DNA of 64,000 nucleotides from Serripes groenlandicus (Eukaryota > Mollusca > Bivalvia > Cardiida > Cardiidae), in assembly GCA_031761405.1 (NCBI GenBank), contig JASEVX010000013.1, positions 44,038,704-44,102,703 of the forward strand, in the 5' to 3' direction. The position numbers and the translations under genes were made by a program. Positions 1 to 10,905 of this stretch are shown here, one piece after another. Position 1 is the stretch's first letter, and every line of letters starts with the position of its first letter. The notes under the pieces are model-generated. The model saw nothing but the letters and a program-made list of their open reading frames with translations. It had not been told where the DNA came from and made no database searches.

Positions 1-590
1 ATGACAACAACATTGCTACATTTGCCTTATCCGAAAATGTGACTGTCCAAAATCAATTCGGTTGGCAATTTCAAAATAAAAAATTTGGCTTCGTTTTAAA
101 TAATAACTAGCATCTAAATAAGTGTGCAATGCAATGACAAGTGTATATGTGTTTCATTTCTAAAACTGTTTAGAAACTCGCACGTAAGCGAACATTTTCA
201 CCAATGTTATTGTTTTCTTATTATGAAAATGTACGTAATCGTGACCATTTGTTTAGGGTTTAACGAATTTAAGTATAATGTTTGAATAACAAATATTAAT
301 GGGTTTATTTCATAAAATCATATTAATCATCTGATTATTCATCAAAATATTAATCAAGACTGTGTATTAGCGCTGATTTCGGGGTTTCTAATGTGTTTCT
401 ACAGCGAGGTAATATTGACAAAATGGCGTCGTATATTGACCTCTGCGTTATGCTCGAAAAGCATGACCTTTGAACTTTAAATTTGCATGCTATCGTTGTT
501 TGTGGACGGATTTTGTTTATTCTTACATCAAATTCAAGTTATTGATTTAAAGTTTTCAAATGTTTTGAATCGTAAATAAATACTTACCAG
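1..590. other. AT-rich non-coding DNA
   Basis: No open frame with recognisable protein similarity, no repeat array and no hairpin stands out. It leads into the transposase relic that follows and may hold decayed upstream parts of it. Confidence 0.5.
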
Positions 591-1169
591 ATGCGGATCG
601 CCATGCTCTTAACTTTACGTGCCGATATTTTCATAAATAATCGCGACTGGAAAATGATTAAAAAATCAACAGGAAGTGAAATATTTGACCTGATTGGATC
701 ATGTGATCTCATTAATATGCAAATCAATCATGTGATCGCATTTATTTTTAAACTGACCCATATGTTGAAATGCGACTCTCAGTTGGATCGGAAAATACCT
801 GTAAATCAAACTTTGAACTACGATTGTCAATTTATTCCTGAAAAGATTGTTATGATTCATGCATCAATAAAACCAGAATTCAATTTTCTTTATAAAGTAC
901 ATTCTGGGCCTGAACAATTTCAACATTTAAAAAGACCAAAGTGCTACTTTGCATCCACGTCTGTTGGTTCGCAGGTCATGGAGGTGCTAAAAAGAGGCAA
1001 GGATATTGGAATCGGACACATTACTCTAACCATGAACACTGATGGAGTTCCACTTTACAATTCCTCATCAGTTAGCCTGTGGCCAGTGTTTCTAGAAATT
1101 AATTAACTGCCCCCTTCAGAAAGGTCTCTGATTCAGAATATGATTATATGGGAACTCTGGCAGGGTTGT
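591..1169 (+). pseudogene. Fragment of a DDE-type (CACTA/EnSpm-like) transposase, broken by a stop
   Basis: An open frame of 171 codons runs to a TAA at 1104-1106. Its C-terminal part (about residues 135-171) holds the block HITLTMNTDGVPLYNSSSV followed by SLWPVFLEIN. This is the D-G-x-P ... W-P ... I-N-E-L-P signature I know from transposase-domain proteins abundant in molluscs, cnidarians and fish. Reading through the stop in the same frame gives LPPSERSLIQNMIIWELW, which continues that family block, so the stop is a mutation inside a longer gene. The rest of the catalytic domain is missing: a MITE begins at 1173. The first M is only the first in the open frame, not an argued start. The assignment to CACTA/EnSpm rather than another DDE superfamily is inference; the pseudogene status is read directly. 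Confidence 0.6.
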
Positions 1170-1172
1170 TGT

Positions 1173-1402
1173 TTAACCCTTTCCCCCATAGGACAATTCT
1201 GCAGCAGACGACTTTGAACGTATTTTGTCAAAACATAGAAAATCTCCATAATTGAATGGATAACCTATGACAAAAAGTGGAAAACATTGTGGCAAAAGAA
1301 GAAATTGCACATTCTGTGCAATTTCTTCTTTTGTCACTATGTTTTCAAAAAGCCGTCTGCTGCAGAGGCCTCAGAAAGTGTCTATATGAGGGAAAGGGTT
1401 AT
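1173..1402. mobile_element. piggyBac-like MITE with TTAA-type ends
   Basis: The left end reads TTAACCCTTTCCC and the right end GGGAAAGGGTTAT, so the ends are inverted repeats beginning in a TTAA-like target. Subterminal blocks GCAGCAGACGACTTT and AAGCCGTCTGCTGC are also inverted. The centre (about 1298-1330) is a near-perfect hairpin built on GAAATTGCACA. TTAA plus CCCTTT ends are characteristic of piggyBac-type elements. It inserted into or beside the transposase relic. Relatives occur at 6950, 7236, 38211 and 57381. Confidence 0.7.
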
Positions 1403-1484
1403 AATAATAAAACAAATATTTAATGGTGAATAAATCAAAGGTCATATAATTTATACGGTAGAATTTTAAAGAGAAAAAAAGGAA

Positions 1485-2035
1485 ATTATGGCTTCTTTAA
1501 CTTTAAAAAAAAAAATCTTTTGAGATAAGATTCGCTTCTTTACAAAAAGACACACTTAAAATGCACTTATTGATTAACAAAAAAAAATAAAAATAAAAGA
1601 TTCGCTTCTTTACAAAAAGATACTTAAAATACACTTATTGATTACAAAAAAAATAAATAAATAAAAGATTCTCTTCTTTACAAAAAGATACACTTAAAAT
1701 GCACTTTGTTATATTCAGAAAATGAAAAGATACGCTTTTTTAACAAAAGATTCACTTTTAACGCACTCTTCTTCATAAAAAATTCACTTCGGTGAAAAAG
1801 ATTCGCTTATTGGCAAAATAATACACTTAAAATGCACTTCTATTCAGAAAAAATACGGTTAAAATGCAGTTCAATTGAAAGAGACGCGCTTAAAATACAC
1901 TTATGCAGAAATAATGCGCTTAAAATGCACTTAATTTGGAAAAGATGCAAATTCGCTTTTTACAACAAGCGCAGTAAAAATACGCTTTTTAATGCATTTT
2001 AAGCGCATTTTGGTAAAAAGTGTATTTTTTTTAGA
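1485..2035. repeat. Degenerate tandem repeat, about 40-65 bp units
   Basis: The motifs AAAGATTCGCTTCTTTAC and CTTAAAATGCACTT recur many times with A-rich spacers. Early units (1520-1700) are about 60 bp; later ones are shorter and more diverged. No coding potential is seen. The array ends about 150 bp before TRIM-like gene 1. Confidence 0.7.
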
Positions 2036-2059
2036 GAAGGGAGGAAGCCTTATATGGCT

Positions 2060-2194
2060 AAAGTGAAAACAAATAAAATCAGGTGAGCGATCCAGGGCCA
2101 TCATGGCCCTTTTCCTTTAGGTTTTACATTGATAATAATGTTTCGCCGAATTTAAACAAAGAGTTGTTTAATCTCATTACAGACTCAACACATA
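2060..2194 (+). promoter_or_regulatory. Conserved upstream segment and 3' splice acceptor of gene 1
   Basis: The sequence resembles the segments before the other two paralogues: GGTTTTAC, then TTGATAATAAT, TTCGCCGAAT, AAACA, then a T-rich tract ending in CAG at 2180-2182. The ATG follows after 12 nt (ACTCAACACATA). The same 12-nt spacing at all three genes suggests a real exon boundary, with an upstream untranslated exon outside the recognisable part. The upstream exon itself is not identified. Confidence 0.55.
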
Positions 2195-3043
2195 ATGGCT
2201 GAAGCAACTATTGCTGGACAAACAAAACCAGATGATCTAATATCGTCGGATGATTCTCGAATCTGTTTCCAGGACATATCGTCGGTTACAAGTACAGACA
2301 TTTATATTGGTTCATCTCGTGGTGTCACGGGATGCGTGTTTATGCCAGACGGGCGATTAGTCGTTTGTGAAGGTAATGACGACTGTTCCGTCAAAGTATT
2401 TTCAGAGGACTTCAAACTGAAAAGCGAGATGCAAATTGACTCTGTATGGGATTTGGCGGTTGTATCGGAGAATCAGGTCATTGTGTCTAAATGTGTTGAT
2501 AAAAGCCTTCAATTCTTGAGTATTTCCGGTGACATTGCGAAGGGAAAAACAATTCCGGTTGGAATAATGTGTTATGGTGTTGACTGTAAAAACGATAAAA
2601 TATACGTCACTTGCCATGAAAGTAGAGGAAAAATGGGAACGGTTAAGGTACTGACAATGACTGGTGACACTATGAACACGTTTAACGTAAGTCAGGGATA
2701 TCCTTACTACCTAGCTGTCAACAGTACCGGTGACAGAATCGTTGTTAGTACGGATAATGAAGTGCAGTGTTATGGCATCACTGGAACTAAACTGTATACA
2801 TATTCCGACAGTCAGCTTAGTGGTAGGCGTGGTTTGTTGTTTGACTCGTATAACAACTTCATGGTGTGTGGAGGAGGGTCTAACAATCTACAAGTGGTGA
2901 CTAGTGACGGTACCAAGCAAACGATTCTCTTAACATCTGAGGATGGAATAGACAAGCCTTATTGTCTGGCGTACAGACCCAGTGATAAGACACTCGTTAT
3001 AGGACAGTTTTTCCAAATTCAACACCTCTCTTTGTGTTCATGA
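2195..3043 (+). CDS. TRIM-like protein reduced to its NHL-type propeller (no B-boxes, no coiled coil)
   Basis: The 282-residue product starts MAEATIAGQTK, the same N-terminus as the two long paralogues, then jumps at about residue 12 into the pre-propeller segment (SSDDSRICFQDISS). Residues about 30-275 are the beta-propeller shared with them, including VFMPDGRLVVCEG, SVWDLAVVSENQVIVS, KTIPVG, YLAVNSTGDRIVVS and YCLAYRPSDKTLVIGQ. About 290 residues holding both B-boxes and the coiled coil are absent, in frame, so it cannot bind zinc or dimerise as a TRIM protein would. The last nine residues (FFQIQHLSLCS region) differ from the WASHLVFKLN-type ending because of small indels near the stop. The frame is otherwise clean. 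It may be a soluble propeller-only decoy or a young pseudogene. The start is chosen because the ATG and its 12-nt leader are conserved in all three copies. Confidence 0.7.
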   Translation: MAEATIAGQTKPDDLISSDDSRICFQDISSVTSTDIYIGSSRGVTGCVFMPDGRLVVCEGNDDCSVKVFSEDFKLKSEMQIDSVWDLAVVSENQVIVSKCVDKSLQFLSISGDIAKGKTIPVGIMCYGVDCKNDKIYVTCHESRGKMGTVKVLTMTGDTMNTFNVSQGYPYYLAVNSTGDRIVVSTDNEVQCYGITGTKLYTYSDSQLSGRRGLLFDSYNNFMVCGGGSNNLQVVTSDGTKQTILLTSEDGIDKPYCLAYRPSDKTLVIGQFFQIQHLSLCS

Positions 3044-3226
3044 CCAATTAGATTTAACTGGTAGGATGTCTTGCAATGTAAACGATTTATAACCGATGAT
3101 ATGCCTTTACGTTGCAGTGTCGACGAGAAATCTGAATTTTAACAAAGTCCTAAAACATTTTGATATACCACCAACTGTAACTGAAATAAAATTGTTATTA
3201 CAATTAGGAATGCAGTGTTATCATTA
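3044..3226 (+). other. 3' flank / probable 3'UTR of gene 1
   Basis: Parts match the 3' side of gene 2 (CCGATGATA..., then CCACCAACTGTAA). A candidate polyadenylation signal AATAAA lies at about 3185-3190. Confidence 0.45.
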
Positions 3227-4021
3227 TACCCCCAGATACGTAGTATATGGGGGCTATATAGGAGTCACGCTTGTCGGTCGGTTTGTCAGTTGGTCGGTCG
3301 GTCCGTTGGTCTGGACATTTCTTGTGAACACTATTTCTCAGCATCCCTTGGTCAGAATTCAATATAACTTCACAAGAATGATTTATACCAAGCCTAGTTG
3401 TGCATATTGTCGGCGTCTTGCACTGGAATTATTTTTAAATGAGTTATGGCCCCTTGAATTTCTCATACATAGTTGGTCTGTAGCCATTTCCTGTGAACAC
3501 TATAATAAAGTCTATTACTCAGCAACCCTTGGTCAGAATTCAATATAACTTCACAAGAATGATTGATACTAAGCCTTGTTGTGCATATTGTCGGCTTGTT
3601 GCACTGGATTTTTTTAAATGAGTTATGGCCCCGTGAATTCCTCATACATAGTTGGTCTGTAGCCATTACTTGTGAACACTATTTCTCAGCAACCCTTAGT
3701 CAGAATTCAATATAACTTCACAAGAATGATTGATACCAAGCTTAGTTGTGCATTTTGTCGGCGTGTTGCACTGGAATTATTTTTAAATGAGTTATGGCCC
3801 CTTGAATTTCTCATACATAGTTGGTCTGTAGCCATTTCGTGTGAACACTATAATAAAGTCTATTTCTCAGCAACCCTTGGTCAGAATTCAATATAACTTC
3901 ACAAGAATGATTGATACCAAGCCTAGTTGTGCATATTCTCGGCGTGTTGCACTGGATTTTTTTTAAATGAGTTAAATACATATGTATACACACACATATT
4001 GTCAGGCACCAGCTGGGGGTA
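3227..4021. mobile_element. Inverted-repeat element with four internal tandem units
   Basis: The ends are TACCCCCAG (3227) and CTGGGGGTA (4013-4021), in inverted orientation. After a GTCGGTCGG-rich stretch come four tandem units, each beginning near GTCAGAATTCAATATAAC at about 3351, 3532, 3699 and 3880. Spacings are 181, 167 and 181 bp; the difference is a short block containing ATAATAAAGTCTATT, so there are two alternating unit types. Short open frames here are the same repeat read in frame and are not genes. It sits directly in the 3' region of gene 1 and is absent after gene 2. Confidence 0.65.
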
Positions 4022-4701
4022 TTCATCCCCTTCAGTGATATTTCTAGTTATCTATGTTTGTTCATTCAAATGTAACATTAATGTTGGTTTACGCAGAGCA
4101 CCGCTCAATTAGTGATACTAATTTAAACTGTGAATAGAAGAACTGTGTAGAAACAATAAACTTGTATCATAATGATTATTTTATATGTGTCTATCATGCG
4201 TGTAATGAGATATTTTATATTTAAATTCAATAGAAACATAATTGTATCATTATCCAACTTGAACGATTCAATTTGTGTACTTTTAACAATACATACATCT
4301 TCATCATAATAATGTTAAGTGCAGAAAGGAAACGGTTCTATGATAATCTTTTTCATAGATATATCTTGTTATGTCTTTGATCATAGCATTATTTTGCGGG
4401 AATGAGACGAGTCTGGTGTGTCCCCTTCCTCAACTGTACATTACTTGAAAGTTAAAATTGGAAGGAGGGTTTTGTATATTGCTTAAACTTTAACATATGC
4501 AACATGTTGAGTTTAAAACATGGAAAATGTTGTTATGTTTTGCTCTGTGTATCCAAACATTACCTGCTGTAGAGGCATTGCATGTAGTCTTTATCATAGA
4601 TGAGGTTACCAACTGAACCAACAACCGATCTACTTTCAATCGAAAAGAAATATACAATAACCTGTCTTAATATGTGAACTTTCAAATAGACACATACACA
4701 T
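4022..4701. other. Gene 1 downstream flank, homologous to the gene 2 downstream flank
   Basis: The segment with ATGTTGGTTT...CAATTAGTGAT...TTTAAACTGTGAATAG (4080-4240) matches 44205-44370 behind gene 2. This shows the duplicated unit extends well beyond the coding region. No gene is seen. Confidence 0.6.
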
Positions 4702-4914
4702 TTAACTCTTTCAGCGCCAAAGGCAATATTCAGCTTTTTGCAAACAATGCAGATTCAGGTGAGTCAGCTCGTAACGAGCTGTCTCACCTGAAATCTGCAT
4801 TGTTTGGCTGTGAGTTATACAAATATTCAAAAAATCCTATAACATGAAAATAGAGTCGTCCGAGTTTGAACATTGAAGAGTATACTTTAAACAATTCGGC
4901 GCTGAAAGGGTTAA
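4702..4914. mobile_element. TTAA-flanked MITE with central palindrome
   Basis: It begins TTAACTCTTTCAGCGCC and ends GGCGCTGAAAGGGTTAA, an almost perfect terminal inverted repeat including the TTAA target. The middle (about 4745-4805) folds on itself: AAACAATGCAGATT ... AATCTGCATTGTTT around GTAACGAGC. It is a different piggyBac-like MITE family from the one at 1173. Confidence 0.75.
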
Positions 4915-5240
4915 TCTCTCTACATTTTTAAATCAGTTAAAAACAGTACAATCTAGGGCTCTTTTTATCATTGATTAATTTGAGTCCAAAGCCATTTTCA
5001 ACCGTTGTTCAGTAATATCACGGTGACCAGTTCGCACAGTTCTTCTTTGCTTTCTTAAACAAGTAATTCACAATTATTTCCAGGCAACTGCCTGACCGCG
5101 CCTGTTGTTAAGTGGTAGAGCGTCTGCTTTGGTAGAAGACAAATGACGCTTGTCACAATAACAGTTATCGATTGTCTGATAAAATAAATGACCGAGCACC
5201 GGTTCGAACCAATTACCGCTGGAATGATAACACTCGTCAT
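4915..5240 (+). repeat. Flank with a tRNA-derived SINE remnant
   Basis: An A-box-like stretch TGTTAAGTGGTAGAGCG (5104-5121) and a B-box GGTTCGAACC (5201-5210) mark a tRNA-type pol III promoter. They are about 80 bp apart, too far for a real tRNA. GACAAATGACGCTTGTCACAA matches 44675-44693 downstream of gene 2, so this is the end of the shared 3' flank. Confidence 0.5.
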
Positions 5241-5552
5241 TACCGACTGGTTTATTGGGGCTCGACGGTTGATAAGGAACTACAGACATAAGATAGTAAA
5301 GTGTAACGTTCTTGTTTGAAATATTTTCAATTACTCGATGAATTGATTTATTGATTGTAGTTTTCAACGGTAGTTGTATTATGTCCCAGAGATTAACCAG
5401 TTTCAACAGTATTAAATAGTTGGTAAACCCAGTTTATGTATATGAAAATCACAAGGAGAGAGATTCCTAAATACGCTTAATGCTATCTGCTCAATCCTGT
5501 TTATATTTATATTTGATATGAAAGTGTACATAAAATAAAATATTGTTTAAAC
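5241..5552. other. AT-rich non-coding DNA
   Basis: Nothing recognisable is seen beyond short chance reading frames. Confidence 0.4.
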
Positions 5553-6055
5553 CAGGGACGTAGATAAGAGGGATAGGCAACTCCACCTGTACACCTGTTA
5601 TTTGGTTAAAATATCACACATAGAAATAAAATTGTCAACATTTTCACATTTTGTAGCAAATAAAACTTTGAAGTCACATTTGGAACATAAACAAAAAATA
5701 CATATTCTGAAAGCTTAACATATCAACTAAAGTTAGAGATACAATGAATAACTGGAATTTCTTTGTATTTTGAACAATCACTGTTTTAAAAGACACCGAT
5801 ATTGGGATTTATGAATTATATTATTTTTTTCCAAAATTTAATAGACTGACATTTTTCATATGGATAACATATTATCAAAACCTGTACTATATTAAAATAT
5901 TTTTATCTTCTGCAATAGAAGAATGTTTAAACTTCCAGATATTTTTTTTATTTTCATATCTTGAATAGTTTTTGAGTTTGACTTGCTATACATGTCGGCA
6001 CAGGTGATATTTTATTATATAATTTAGTTACTTATCCCTCTTATCTACGTCCCTG
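5553..6055. mobile_element. DNA-transposon MITE with CAGGGACGTAGATAAG ends
   Basis: Terminal inverted repeats CAGGGACGTAGATAAGAGGG and CCCTCTTATCTACGTCCCTG are perfect over at least 20 bp. The flanks repeat TTTAAAC (left) and TTTAAACC (right), a target duplication of 7-9 bp depending on the exact terminus, which fits hAT-like elements. The 500-bp interior is AT-rich with no coding capacity. A short scar with the same ends is at 32774. Confidence 0.8.
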
Positions 6056-6949
6056 TTTAAACCAAATAATTGTTTAAAGAACTGAGATATGCAGTTATGC
6101 ATTCCAACAATTGAGTAGTAATTGTGCAGCTTTAGGCATTGATAACATTGAACATGATCCTATCTTTAGGCTTAATAGTTAACATTACTGGGGTATATTG
6201 TAATTATGATGTAATCCTACAAGGTCAAATGTTATATTACGATGAGATATATACATTTACCAAATATATAAGCGGAGCTCTGCCGCGCAGTCTGATCTGA
6301 CCGTGCACTGCTGGCCAAATAGTAATAGAATTGTTCAAGAAACGTTTATAAAGCTGTATCCTTTTTGTTTTCACTGCATGGATACCCGTACGCATGCATG
6401 TCTTTTCCCCCAGGTTCAATAATTACGTTAAATTCGGCTTTTATCATCACCGAACTGCATAAAGCTGAACTACCAACATTTCGTACGCATCGATGTAACA
6501 CTCTTGCAATTATTAATGTTATATTAATATTCGAACATTGGATTCAATTTAATTTCCCGTTCCTTTTTAGTGCCAATACAATTAAGCGGAAATCAGATTT
6601 AACGTAATTCAACGTTGAGCTATGTTCTGCGAAACCTAAAAATAACGTAAGAAGTACAAGTGTGGAACAATACTTGTCGAGTATCCATTCAAACTTTTCA
6701 AATGGATACTGCATCACAGACAATTCTAAGACGTATATAAGAACGGTGCATATTGAGATCATACTGCATGTATTCACCAGCTGATCTGGTTTCACACTTA
6801 TTACAAAAACGATTGGTTTTCGGAGAGCACGGCTCCTATATCTTAGTGAACGTTATAAGACAACAATCATGGATGCTCGCCAAAATGGCATTAATGCCGA
6901 GCTCGAGGGTAAACAACGTCAGAAAAGTCAAAGACAACAATCAACCAGG
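6056..6949. other. Mostly plain DNA with one minisatellite-like remnant
   Basis: Positions 6225-6320 (TTTACCAAATATATAAGCGG, then GTCTGATCTGACCGTGC) resemble the unit of the 105-bp/88-bp arrays at 44.7-46.6 kb, so this is a single unexpanded unit behind gene 1. The rest shows nothing recognisable. Confidence 0.45.
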
Positions 6950-7164
6950 TTAACCCTTTCCCACATACGACAATTCTGCAGCAGACGACTTTGAACATGT
7001 TTTTTCAAAAAATGGAAAATCTCTATAAATGAGTGGATAACCTATGACTAAAAGTGGAAAACATTGTGGCAAATGGAGAAATTGCACGTTTTGTGCAATT
7101 TCTTCTTTTGTCACTATGTTTTCAAAAAGCCGTCTGCTGCAGAGAGCGTCTATATGAGGGTTAA
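6950..7164. mobile_element. piggyBac-like MITE, TTAA on both sides
   Basis: Same family as the element at 1173: TTAACCCTTTCCC start, GCAGCAGACGACTTT and GCCGTCTGCTGC inverted subterminal blocks, central GAGAAATTGCAC hairpin, and a GAGGGTTAA end. It is slightly shortened at the right. Confidence 0.75.
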
Positions 7165-7235
7165 GAGAATATATTCTTATTATTTACAGCTTGACTTGTC
7201 TTTCACCGTAATAATCACCGCCGCTGAGACAACGG

Positions 7236-7398
7236 TTAACCCTTTGCAGCATACAACAACTTATCCGAAAACGACATTGAAAACATTCAGGCAAAATAAT
7301 TTAAACACTCTGTATTACTGAAAATAGTTGAAACCGATGCGGCAACAGTTGTCTTATGTGGATGTTTCAAAATGCGTCCGGATGTGGAAAAGGGTTAA
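7236..7398. mobile_element. Second, diverged piggyBac-like MITE
   Basis: TTAACCCTTTGCAGCATAC at the left and AAAAGGGTTAA at the right, TTAA-bounded. It lies only about 70 bp from the previous MITE. Confidence 0.6.
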
Positions 7399-7750
7399 CT
7401 TGAAATGATTAGGTATATTCAAGCGCAACATGGACTAACGGAACTACTCAACAACTGGCAAAACGATCGCAGAAAACACAAATCATCGTATAAAGGAAGC
7501 CAAGGTCAATACATTTACATCATTTCAAGGATATGCGTAAAGTACAGAGGTCATGGTTATTACTTTAATTATACATTTGTGTAGTATTTATCTTTGCAAG
7601 TAGCGAGGTATAGTATACATAATGAAAGGAGACTAAATGTTTTGAGAAATGCGCACTGTTGCTAATCTTTCATCAAAATTGGTTGATTCTCATCCCGATA
7701 TATATGCTCATAGCGCATCAGAGTTTGCAACCGTTCTAATTTGATAACGT
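7399..7750. other. Plain AT-rich DNA
   Basis: No feature is seen. Confidence 0.35.
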
Positions 7751-8260
7751 CGAGCCCCGGTAGCTCAGTCTGGCCATAAATCAATGGATTGTAAGTTTTA
7801 ACCACAGCTCGGTCAACTTGTTGTTTGACGTTTGAAAACATTTATAAGAAGAACATGATTCGTTTTCTATCAATATTGTAAAAGCATAGGTGGAAAAGTA
7901 GCCAGTTGCTTGAAAAGACGTGTTTGGATTATTGGTGTGAAAATGCCAGGAAACACATTGGTATCTGAAGTAGCCGCAGAATGAAACTATTGAAAATTGT
8001 GTTTAACACCAAATTGATAGATAAATCAATAATTTGTAAACTGTAAGCGTAAATTTCATCATCAAATTCACGGGACAATACTTCGCAGTGATCCCGAACA
8101 GCTGAAATGCGAGCTATTCCCGTAGAAACATAATTAGGACACATATATGCGTTATGAAATGAGCATGCCGCTTTCAGCAGCATTTCAGACATATCACAAT
8201 ATAAAACATTTTGCCTTTATCCCTGGATAACCATGACCGCCGAGATCAGGGATTAAACAG
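7751..8260 (+). repeat. tRNA-derived SINE, decayed
   Basis: The head GAGCCCCGGTAGCTCAGTC has an intact A-box. The B-box position (GTAAGTTTTAACC) is mutated. The body shares AGGTGGAAAAGTAGCCAGTTG with the better copy at 10618. The remainder is diverged sequence. Confidence 0.5.
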
Positions 8261-8310
8261 GAACGAAATGTCGGAAATATTAACGCTTTCCCTCATGAAG
8301 ACGCATGTTG

Positions 8311-9326
8311 ATGTCTTACCTATTTGTGAAGGCGTCATTAAATAAAAGTCAATTTCCGCAGTGATATGGTCACGAAACTCGTGATGAACAGGATCTTCAA
8401 GCAGACGGCGCGAGTTTTCTTTAAGTTTACAGGAGCAGACATCGATCTTGATTAATAAAAGTTAAGAGCATGTTTTGTGCAAGATGTAAAATAAATAAGT
8501 TTAAACTAATTATTTACCCAAATATCGGTCCATATATATATATATAAATAGCTGACTAAAGTCACCATTTAAGAACGTCATCAACTCTTCACATATTCAA
8601 TGTATTCAAGTCATGATCGGTTAGTGTCTTTTATCTCTTTCCTATATATATAACAAATCTAGAGCAAGCGACTGTCAATTCAGCTTGGCGAACTCTCTAA
8701 ATGAAGGTATAATTAATTAATAGTTGAAAACCTTGTGGAAAAGGCGGAAGAAGAACACACAAGAGCTTCCATACTGATGTATTACAGTCACTTTGACATA
8801 GATCAATGAAACGTGAACCCGTCTAGACTCATTTTACAATAAACTAGTGTATGAGTAAAATAAACCAGTGTATGAGTATGAGTATGAGGGAATTCTGTCT
8901 CCAAATGAAAGTGTTAAGAGTCATGAAGTTATTTCATACATACACAATATTGCACTTTGGCATAGCTTGGAAAAACAGGAACCCCTCAAAACACTCTTGA
9001 CAATGAACCTGTATATGGAATATGAAGGAAATCCGTCTACAAATGACAGTATAAGAGCGGTGAAGTCATTATATACAAATGTATTATAGTACTCGGTCAA
9101 TGTGAACTTGAACTTTGACCTAGTTCGGTGGAATGGGAACTTGTACACAAAGAGATAATTGTAAACATATGCTTTAAGTTACATAACAATCGGATAAGAA
9201 ATAAAGTTGCAAGAGTGATGACTTATAATAAAAGATGATGTGACATTGACCTTTGACATAGGTCGGTACAATTCGAACTCAAACAATAGGGGATGTTGGT
9301 GATCACGTGTTATACGTTTCATAATA
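8311..9326. repeat. Left part of a duplicated segment with about 150-bp tandem-core units
   Basis: It matches 54485-55498 closely, from GTCTTACCTATTTGTG through a SINE tail (GACATCGATCTTGATTAAT, about 8437) to GGGGATGTTGGTGA. From about 8765 it contains diverged tandem units, each with a ...GAACTTTGACCTAGTTCG-like start and a TTTCATAACAATCGGATAA-like middle. The homology breaks at the 5.8-kb element and resumes at 15117. Confidence 0.7.
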
Positions 9327-9416
9327 ACGAGCACAGCTCGTTTCTTGCGATGCAAGAAACGTGCTTTGCACGTTTAGAGGTATTACCTTAATTATAGGAA
9401 ATTTCCTATAATCAGT

Positions 9417-9628
9417 ATGGAAAAAATTTGGGTGCAAAATTTTACTAAGACCCGGTTCGTAAAATCACAATGAAATTACATAGAGCAAAGCAGAGAACCA
9501 GGACCGACATTTTTCCACATCCGGTGACGTCATATTCAGCCGGTACCCGAGATAACTAGAACAACTGTGCTGTTTACATTAAAGGCTGACAACCATAACG
9601 TAATCGGCTGCGAGTTTCTTTGCGTCAG
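9417..9628 (+). pseudogene. Relic of an element-borne first exon (copy 1)
   Basis: The ATG at 9417 and a GTAAG splice donor at 9629 align with the open exon in copy 2 (21572-21791), but this copy has in-frame stops and indels. Shared words include TGGGTGCAAA, AAATTACATAGA, CCCGAGATAAC and GGTAAGAATTTTTATC. I do not recognise the protein family. Confidence 0.35.
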
Positions 9629-10617
9629 GTAAGAATTTTTATCGCTCTCGTTTCCCATTGAATATGATAAATTTTATTTTGGCGTTGGTATAAAATCAAG
9701 CTGTAGTGTGAATCTGAGAATCAGCGATGGGTTATATTCATTGACCTTTTTTCTGTCGATTGACTATTTTGGTTTCACTGTCTGACTAAGATGCTCTTAA
9801 GGGTAAATTTGTTTCACCCTCAATGCTACGCAGACTTCGCTGAAGTCGTATGTCCTTCTGACAAAAACTCCTTCGGACTGTCAAAGATCAATGCAATAAT
9901 TGGCTGAACATAGCGGTTACACGAAACACCCTGTGACCCAAATCAGAGACATGTATATTTATGTTTCTACCCAAGTACACCAACACAGAGTTGAATCACA
10001 GGGACGTGCTCCTGTATACATGTCTAAATGTATGCATAGGGTAATATTCTGTTCTTGATCACACAGGAGCACCTGGTTAAAATTTCGGAATCGCTACCGC
10101 CATTATACCCCATTCAGAATTCATGCGACCACTAAAACCGCACATTTAGAAGAAGAAAAAGTAAATCTATTTTTAGAAGTGTTCTTGGAAGTCCTCAAGG
10201 GCAGATTGTTGACACAATTTATGACGCAATATCTTACGTTTCTGCTGAATGACATCCACTCCAATTATTTAGTGGTGAAACACATTGCAATGTGGACGGA
10301 ATATTTCTGAATAATGACTATTTAGTTAAAACTAACATCTTTTCAGACTAAGCGAACCCAAGAAGAAATGTCCCCAGTGAATTCAAGAGCCGAAACGGAT
10401 TTATATGGGCATTCCTGTGTGCTCTTAACAAAATTAAAAAAACCTGTTTTTACAAGTAAAAAAGGATGTGCGAATTATCGAAATTGAATCTTAACAAGGC
10501 ACATTGCAGGTCAGGATCACTGCGATGATCTAAAGGAACCCACCCTGCGGCAAAACATGATTCATGTAAGTAACATTGCACATTGTCACTAATTTGACCT
10601 TTTATCATATATAAATG

Positions 10618-10905
10618 GCCGAGCTCCGGTAGCGAAGCGGGCTGTCAATCAAGGGGTTGTGAGTTTGAATCCCAGCTCGACCAACATTAATTCTGACGTT
10701 TGACAAAAGTCATTGTGACAAAAGTCATTGTGACCTGCGTCATTCGTCTTTCACCAATGATCTGTTTAACAATCTAAGTGGAAAAGCAGCCTGTTGTGCG
10801 GTGTAATGGAGTTGGAAAACCAGAAAATGCATGAGTAAGTGAACTGGTCGCCGTGATATGACTGAAAACTTGTTGAAAACGGCCTTAATGGCTCCTTTTT
10901 TCCGA
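10618..10905 (+). repeat. tRNA-derived SINE, near full length
   Basis: The head CCGAGCTCCGGTAGCGAAG carries an A-box, and GGGTTGTGAGTTTGAATCCC a B-box. The 3' part AGTGAACTGGTCGCCGTGAT then ATGACTGAAAACTTGTTGAA is the tail widespread in molluscan SINEs. It lies in + orientation inside 5.8-kb element copy 1. Confidence 0.7.

Noticed and set aside
3096..3896. Frames sharing AFCRRVALELFLNELWPLEF-like peptides
   Set aside because: The shared peptide is the tandem unit of the element at 3227-4021 translated repeatedly.
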